Source: Amborella trichopoda (Eukaryota; Streptophyta; Magnoliopsida; Amborellales; Amborellaceae). From it: a DNA stretch of 64,000 bases. The stretch is taken from NCBI RefSeq assembly GCF_000471905.2, contig NW_006499883.1, positions 2,226,090 through 2,290,089 on the forward strand. The letters run 5' to 3'. A model generated the notes under the pieces. That model had not been told where the DNA came from. It saw only the letters and a list, made by a program, of their open reading frames with translations, and made no database searches. A program made the translations under genes and the position numbers. Shown piece by piece: positions 62,201 to 64,000 of this stretch (the first letter of the stretch is position 1; each line of letters opens with the position of its first letter).

Positions 62201-63192
62201 TTTAATAATTAGTGACTTGTTCCATGTATCTTCTTTTACAAATTCTGTTTTATTCTGTTCTTTTTTGTGTCCTCCCTTGTGAATTCTATTTTAGACAAAT
62301 GCATTTTCTTGATATGTTTCTTTTTTACAGAGGTGCGATAAAATAAGTAAGCAAAGGCTTGATCGGGCTATACTTACATTTTTTCAGCATTTCAGAAAAT
62401 CATATGTTGGTGATCAGGCAATGCATTCATCAAAGGTAAATATATAAGTCCATTTAGCTTTTTGTGATAACATGATTTTTTTCTGTTGACATTCTTTTGA
62501 TGCTTTTCTGTTATGTTACAGCAGTTGTATGCTCGGCTATCTGAGCTTCTAGGTCTCCACGATCATCTTGTGCTGCTTAATGTCATTGTTGGGAAAATCG
62601 CTACAAATCTTAAGTGCTACACAGAGGTACATGTCTTGCACAGCACTCTTGGTATTTTGATTATGTCTTCGACTTGCATCAATTAATTTATGATCCTTGT
62701 GCAGTGTGAGGAGGTTATTGAGCACACTTTAACTCTGTTCTTGGAGCTGGCTTCAGGGTCTGATTCTTGGCCATGGATCCATAATTTCCTGCTTAATGTG
62801 GAATTGAGTAGCTTACTTATGCCTTACATATAGTATGATTTCATTGCATCTTATTTTTCATGTATAAATAATATTATAAGCTGTGCAGATATATGACAGG
62901 AAAACTGCTTCTCAAGTTGGATACTATCAAGTACATTATTGGGCATCATACAGTAATTATAAATTCCCTTGCCCTTCTGTTTTTTGTGTTGCATACCCAA
63001 CTTTGTTTAGTATTCGTAAAAGCAATGGGTTTAATCTCTCACTACATTCATTTACAGAGGGAGAATTTTCCATTTCTTGACGAGTACAAATGCTCACGTA
63101 GTAGAACAACTTTTTACTACACCATTGGCTGGTTGATATTCATGGAGGACAGTCCCGTGAAGTTCAAAACTTTCATGGATGCACTTTTGCAG
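28530..63192 (+). CDS. XPO7: Exportin-7 (RanBP16-like), 19 coding exons, 3' end outside window
   Basis: Exons: 28530-28770, 28990-29150, 33180-33245, 43564-43681, 43818-43927, 44058-44153, 48447-48570, 51008-51075, 54984-55070, 55155-55307, 55644-55739, 55925-55984, 56111-56232, 56314-56401, 62331-62435, 62522-62626, 62705-62757, 62889-62952 and 63058-63192. All junctions keep frame, giving 684 codons of a protein that is about 1050 residues in other plants. It begins [20 protein letters not shown] and follows the plant exportin-7 family closely ([60 protein letters not shown]). Family role: a karyopherin-beta built of HEAT-type helices that binds Ran-GTP and moves cargo through the nuclear pore; the N-terminal importin-beta-like part is present here. 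ATG 28530 lies in a good context (CCATGG). All introns are GT-AG except intron 3 (GC-AG). Introns 3, 6, 8 and 14 are 4-10 kb and full of transposons. No in-frame stop was met in the exons, so the gene looks functional. Confidence 0.93.
29735..30415. repeat. Two diverged tandem units, period about 350 bp, in XPO7 intron 2
   Basis: Ordered blocks occur twice: GGGCTAGTTTGACAGTTGGC (about 29811) with GAGCTACTAGGTTGACAGCT (about 30170); GTGATAACAAAGCTTGG with ATGATAACAAAGCTCAC; and GAACTAGTTCTGG plus GAGAGAAAATAG with GAACTAGTTTTTGG plus GAGAGAAAATAA. The copies are old and gapped. Confidence 0.6.
31128..31233 (+). mobile_element. Possible SINE-like insertion
   Basis: The segment has GGGTCAAGACGGTAGAGGCT and, about 40 bp on, AAGTTCCATTCC, which loosely resemble tRNA-type A and B boxes. 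It ends in a poly-A run (about 31218-31229). A related segment with AGTTCCATTCCTAGGTAG lies at about 47130-47255. The call rests on these weak matches only. Confidence 0.35.
31534..32250. repeat. Microsatellite complex around an assembly gap
   Basis: From left to right: (TA)n to about 31551, (GA)n to about 31617, (TAG)n, (CGTA)n, then 465 N (31709-32173), TACGTCG-type sequence with one more N at 32185, then (CT)n at about 32200-32248. The GA tract on one side and the CT tract on the other are reverse complements. The sequence next to the gap is of doubtful accuracy. Confidence 0.85.
32295..32670. repeat. Minisatellite of four units, about 90-120 bp each
   Basis: The block AAGATGGCTTCCAAGTGTTC-GATGTGAGGTC recurs in diverged form at about 32301, 32420, 32530 and 32622. 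Each copy is followed by CT/CA microsatellite and preceded by an AAGAAGAAAA-rich tract. It lies just downstream of the first gap, in XPO7 intron 2. Confidence 0.65.
33246..33247 (+). other. GC 5' splice site of XPO7 intron 3
   Basis: Exon 3 ends with codons for EMNQ and is followed by CAG|GCAAGT, a near-perfect donor apart from GC in place of GT. The next exon begins at 43564 after TTACAG and continues PNPGFP, matching the family in frame with no residue lost. The intron is 10,318 bp. Confidence 0.85.
34120..34245. repeat. Short tandem duplication, two units of about 63 bp
   Basis: ACATTTAGGAAGGCTCTTGT and ACACTTAGGAAGGTTGTGGT, each followed by GATGACACCC(T/G)ATCAGT, repeat in register within XPO7 intron 3. 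Confidence 0.65.
35892..40226 (-). mobile_element. 5'-truncated L1-type plant LINE nested in the hAT element
   Basis: A perfect 14-bp target duplication CTAACTAACTATAA lies at 35878-35891 and 40227-40240. The A-rich tail, seen as (T)nG runs, lies at about 35893-35947, so the element is on the minus strand. It is 4.3 kb. ORF1 and the start of ORF2 are missing: the 5' end falls at the LTETK motif of the endonuclease. Confidence 0.9.
36126..40226 (-). pseudogene. LINE ORF2 remnant: endonuclease, reverse transcriptase, zinc-binding, RNase H
   Basis: Minus-strand domains in order are: an endonuclease piece (40226-39517; LTETK, GDDFN, TSDHCPI), a reverse transcriptase (about 39154-37664; [29 protein letters not shown]), a zf-RVT region (about 37200-36960; C-x2-C near [18 protein letters not shown]) and a terminal RNase H (36635-36200; KLNFDG, VETLAL, VEGDAQ). 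This order is that of plant L1 elements with RNase H. It is dead: the frame is broken by several stops and frameshifts, including stops after SVSLRPRL and after YDQVDWS. The polymerase signature FADD is YAND, losing one catalytic aspartate. The late RNase H aspartate in [12 protein letters not shown] is asparagine. The near-perfect target duplication suggests a modest age. Confidence 0.88.
44273..44780. mobile_element. Mutator-type MITE with ~160-bp terminal inverted repeats
   Basis: It begins GGGAAAGTCGTAAACCCC and ends with the inverted partner CTTTTTCCC. The arms match over about 160 bp (compare AATCCAAAATACCCCCTGG with AATCCCAAATATACCCCCTA on the opposite strand). A perfect 9-bp duplication TTATTTATA lies at 44264-44272 and 44781-44789. 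It is 508 bp, non-coding and sits in XPO7 intron 6. Confidence 0.88.
45235..46232 (-). repeat. Direct duplication of a LINE RNase H remnant around an assembly gap
   Basis: Two copies, 45235-45645 and 45831-46232, are roughly 90 percent alike by eye. They are separated by purine/pyrimidine microsatellite and 37 N (45766-45802). Minus-strand translation of the left copy gives ALKLNFDG, the RNase H start seen in the LINE at 36.6 kb; the right copy has LNCDG. Only scraps of frame remain. Copies on both sides of a gap could be a true tandem duplication or an assembly effect. Confidence 0.6.
47130..47255 (+). mobile_element. Possible SINE-like insertion, second copy
   Basis: The segment GGGTGGTAGGTGCCTC then GAGTTCCATTCCTAGGTAG resembles tRNA-type A and B boxes at suitable spacing. 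An A-rich tail follows (47231-47253). It is related to the segment at 31128. No target duplication could be confirmed. Confidence 0.35.
47256..48446. other. Remainder of XPO7 intron 6, nothing recognised
   Basis: T-rich intron sequence. It contains a small duplication at about 48256-48296 (ATTATGTTTAATGAAGCCAA twice). No other feature is supported. Confidence 0.4.
48571..50165. other. Left part of XPO7 intron 7, nothing recognised
   Basis: Intron sequence with no supported gene. A duplicated stretch GGTTC(A/T)CCTTTGTATTT occurs at the donor (48571) and again at 48605, separated by a T-run and GATAATGTA, a minor local duplication. Confidence 0.4.
50166..50615. repeat. Recent tandem duplication, period 225 bp, in XPO7 intron 7
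   Basis: TGCTATTTTGATTAGTATTC at 50166 recurs as TGCTATTTTGATCAGTATTC at 50391. The following blocks GGAAGTTCAATTAGGGTTAG and AAGACTTGCTTTGCTTTTTA repeat in register. Identity is high, with a few indels. A related fragment (ATGGAAGTTCAATCATGAAT) is at about 56886. Confidence 0.85.
51696..52028. mobile_element. hAT-like MITE in XPO7 intron 8
   Basis: The left end is TTAGTTATCAAGACTGGACC. The right end, read inward, is TAGTGTTACTAGAATCAGAC. Both continue into CCGG-rich motifs (GACCGGTTTGGCTGG; GACCGGCCAACTAAAC). It is 333 bp with an AT-rich middle. No clean target duplication was found. Confidence 0.45.
52286..53426. mobile_element. Possible hAT-like element in XPO7 intron 8
   Basis: The left end CATGTTTTGAAACTTAGACT then GCCGTGGAACTCACC and the right end, read inward, TAGTATTTTAAAACTCAGAA then CTCGCC form inverted repeats. 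They are of the ACTCGCC/GAGTTGACT type common in plant hAT MITEs. No clean 8-bp duplication and no transposase. About 1.1 kb. Confidence 0.42.
53435..54983. other. Right part of XPO7 intron 8, nothing firmly recognised
   Basis: An 85-codon open frame at 53820-54077 has no recognised motif, and its surroundings look like degraded repeat. No exon is needed between 51075 and 54984, because the protein joins in frame without one. Confidence 0.4.
55301..55530 (+). repeat. Duplicated exon-10 splice-donor segment flanking the MITE
   Basis: The true exon end AGTGCAG|GTTCGTCACTT (55301-55318) is repeated as AGTGCAGGTTCATCACTT at 55509-55526, just right of the MITE. The AATAAATAAATAAA tract flanks both sides. 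The order suggests a roughly 36-bp tandem duplication into which the MITE later jumped. The second copy is a possible decoy donor. Confidence 0.75.
55335..55496. mobile_element. Short Mutator-type MITE in XPO7 intron 10
   Basis: It starts GGGAAATTTATCTAAG and ends TTTAGATAAATTTCCC, a clean terminal inverted repeat. A perfect 9-bp duplication ATAAATAAA lies at 55326-55334 and 55497-55505. It is only 162 bp and non-coding. Confidence 0.85.
56402..58985. other. Left part of XPO7 intron 14, nothing firmly recognised
   Basis: No exon or intact gene. Small open frames at 57410-57592 and 57796-57984 show no motifs. A GC-richer patch at 58715-58830 has a run of G and inverted words CCTCATGGGGTT and ACCCCATGAGGTTGG, forming a hairpin. 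Confidence 0.4.
58990..60870. repeat. GGAA(A/T)CTCGATTCC minisatellite region
   Basis: The 14-bp motif GGAATCTCGATTCC or GGAAACTCGATTCC and its variants recur many times in two clusters, about 59030-59345 and 60295-60870. Spacing is about 25-35 bp, often with CATATATG- or CATAAATGATGG-type linkers. The motif is nearly palindromic (GGAATC..GATTCC). The middle segment (59370-60280) lacks dense copies and has a small 63-bp duplication near 60180-60270. Origin is unknown; the spacer of a large retroelement is possible. No coding domain was seen. Confidence 0.7.
60880..61262. other. Moderately GC-rich repeat-like segment
   Basis: Sequence such as AAACCGATGTGCGACTCTGA and the lines around it resembles phrases common in plant LTRs or their flanks. 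I found no partner copy here. No gene. Confidence 0.3.
61263..61637. mobile_element. hAT-like MITE in XPO7 intron 14
   Basis: The left end is CAATGTTTTAAAAAATGCTC with GCCTGGCGCCTAGG following. The right end, read inward, is CAAGGTTTCAAAAAACTCTA with GGCGGCC following. The flanks CTCAGTCA (61255-61262) and CTTAGTCA (61638-61645) match at 7 of 8 bases. It is 375 bp; the GC-rich GCGCC-type subterminal repeats are typical of such plant MITEs. Confidence 0.78.
61646..62330. other. Right end of XPO7 intron 14, nothing recognised
   Basis: It ends in a T-rich tract and TTTTTTACAG before exon 15. No gene or named repeat is supported. Confidence 0.4.
62758..62763 (+). other. Weak 5' splice site of XPO7 intron 17
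   Basis: Family homology requires the junction GG|GTCTGA to A|TATATG, giving ASGYMTGKLL in frame. GTCTGA is a poor donor (C at +3, T at +4, no G at +5). The intron is 131 bp. Confidence 0.7.
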
Positions 63193-63827
63193 GTCAATCA
63201 ATTAATTGCATATTTTTCTTCCCTTTGCTTGTTTTGTTATTTGTGATGGTTCTTTCATTGGTAGAGCTCTTCATCTTTTCTCCCCATCGGCACTTTTTCA
63301 TCTTTTTTATATATGTTTTTATGTGTGTGTATGGCTATTATAGCCCTATCTACATGTTGGAGAATCCATATTCAATAATATTTTAGTTGATAATCTCTAA
63401 AAGTTTATTATAAAACAGTATGGCTAACCATCCACCATTGAGGTAAATTATAATATCTAAACTTTTAAACCTAGAAATGCAATGGGTACATAGGTTAATA
63501 GAATAGTTTTTGACTGGCCATTTTTTCTTTAATAGGATTCTGTATACCATATATTATATGACAAATGTAGCTATTGGGAGGTTAGAAACAAAAGTAGAGG
63601 AGAGAAATAAGCACAATTTAGTATTGCTATTACTGGGAAAGAAGTCAGATTATGGAAATTCTGATCCAATCCTTAAAAAACGGGCAGGCCACCTCTATAT
63701 AAGTCGGTCGAAAACTGATTTTTTTTTTTTGGGGGGGCTGGGGGGGTGGGGTTTGATTTGGTCTATGTTATGTTGCCTGGATATGGTTTTGGGTGTAATT
63801 GTTAGATGTAGCTGCAAAGGTGTTGGA

Positions 63828-63830
<3 letters not shown>

Positions 63831-63903
<73 letters not shown>
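63831..63903. repeat. (GT)n(GA)n compound microsatellite
   Basis: (GT)n at about 63831-63858 passes directly into (GA)n to about 63903, in XPO7 intron 19. The last 90 bases contain inverted words GGTTAGGTAGTTAGTTAG and CCAACTAAGTAGTACGTAACC-like sequence. They resemble the odd sequence seen next to the first gap. Confidence 0.85.
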
Positions 63904-63905
<2 letters not shown>

Positions 63906-64000
63906 TGTTGTTGGTTAGGTAGTTAGTTAGTTTAGGTTTACGTTTACTTTTACGTTTTTGGTAGGTACTACTAACCAAACCAACTAAGTAGTACGTAACC

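Noticed and set aside
1-64000. A wholly new gene system or operon-like cluster
   Set aside because: All coding sequence I can support belongs to two known host gene families and to transposons.

Overview
The window is nuclear DNA from a flowering plant. It has GT-AG introns with U/A-rich ends, a gibberellin-type MYB gene with a miR159 site, plant-type MITEs, a plant L1-type LINE with an RNase H domain, and many (CT)n/(GA)n tracts. Introns of up to about 10 kb filled with transposons suggest a medium or large genome. I cannot name the species. I found no bacterial genes, CRISPR array, tRNA or rRNA.

Two host genes can be read, both on the + strand. At 57-4945 is a complete three-exon GAMYB-like R2R3-MYB gene (exons 57-404, 2284-3376, 4641-4945; 581 codons) with a miR159 target at 2930-2950. 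From 28530 to beyond the right edge runs an exportin-7 (XPO7/RanBP16-like) gene. Nineteen coding exons join in frame to 684 codons, roughly the first two thirds of the protein. A TATA-like box at 26030 and a leader exon ending at 26116 probably belong to it.

Between the genes (about 5-26 kb) lies a transposon graveyard. It holds a Tourist-like MITE (5975-6430), six copies of one MITE family with 9-bp target duplications (four of them clustered at 23.7-25.7 kb), a second dispersed repeat, a hAT-like element carrying a ~181-bp tandem array (10835-12907), and a broken, old Ty1/copia fossil on the - strand (about 13.58-22.89 kb) with a TIR element inside one LTR.

The XPO7 introns carry more. Intron 3 is a 10.3-kb GC-AG intron holding a hAT element (35466-41309, 8-bp duplication), which is itself split by a 5'-truncated LINE (35892-40226, 14-bp duplication). 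Other introns hold Mutator-type MITEs with perfect 9-bp duplications (44273-44780 and 55335-55496), hAT-like MITEs (51.7, 52.3-53.4 and 61.3 kb), tandem duplications, and a GGAA-CTCGATTCC minisatellite (59.0-60.9 kb). Two N gaps (31709-32173 and 45766-45802) sit in purine/pyrimidine microsatellites whose edges look unreliable. I found no previously undescribed gene system; the interest lies in the layered insertions and in how the exportin gene splices across them.
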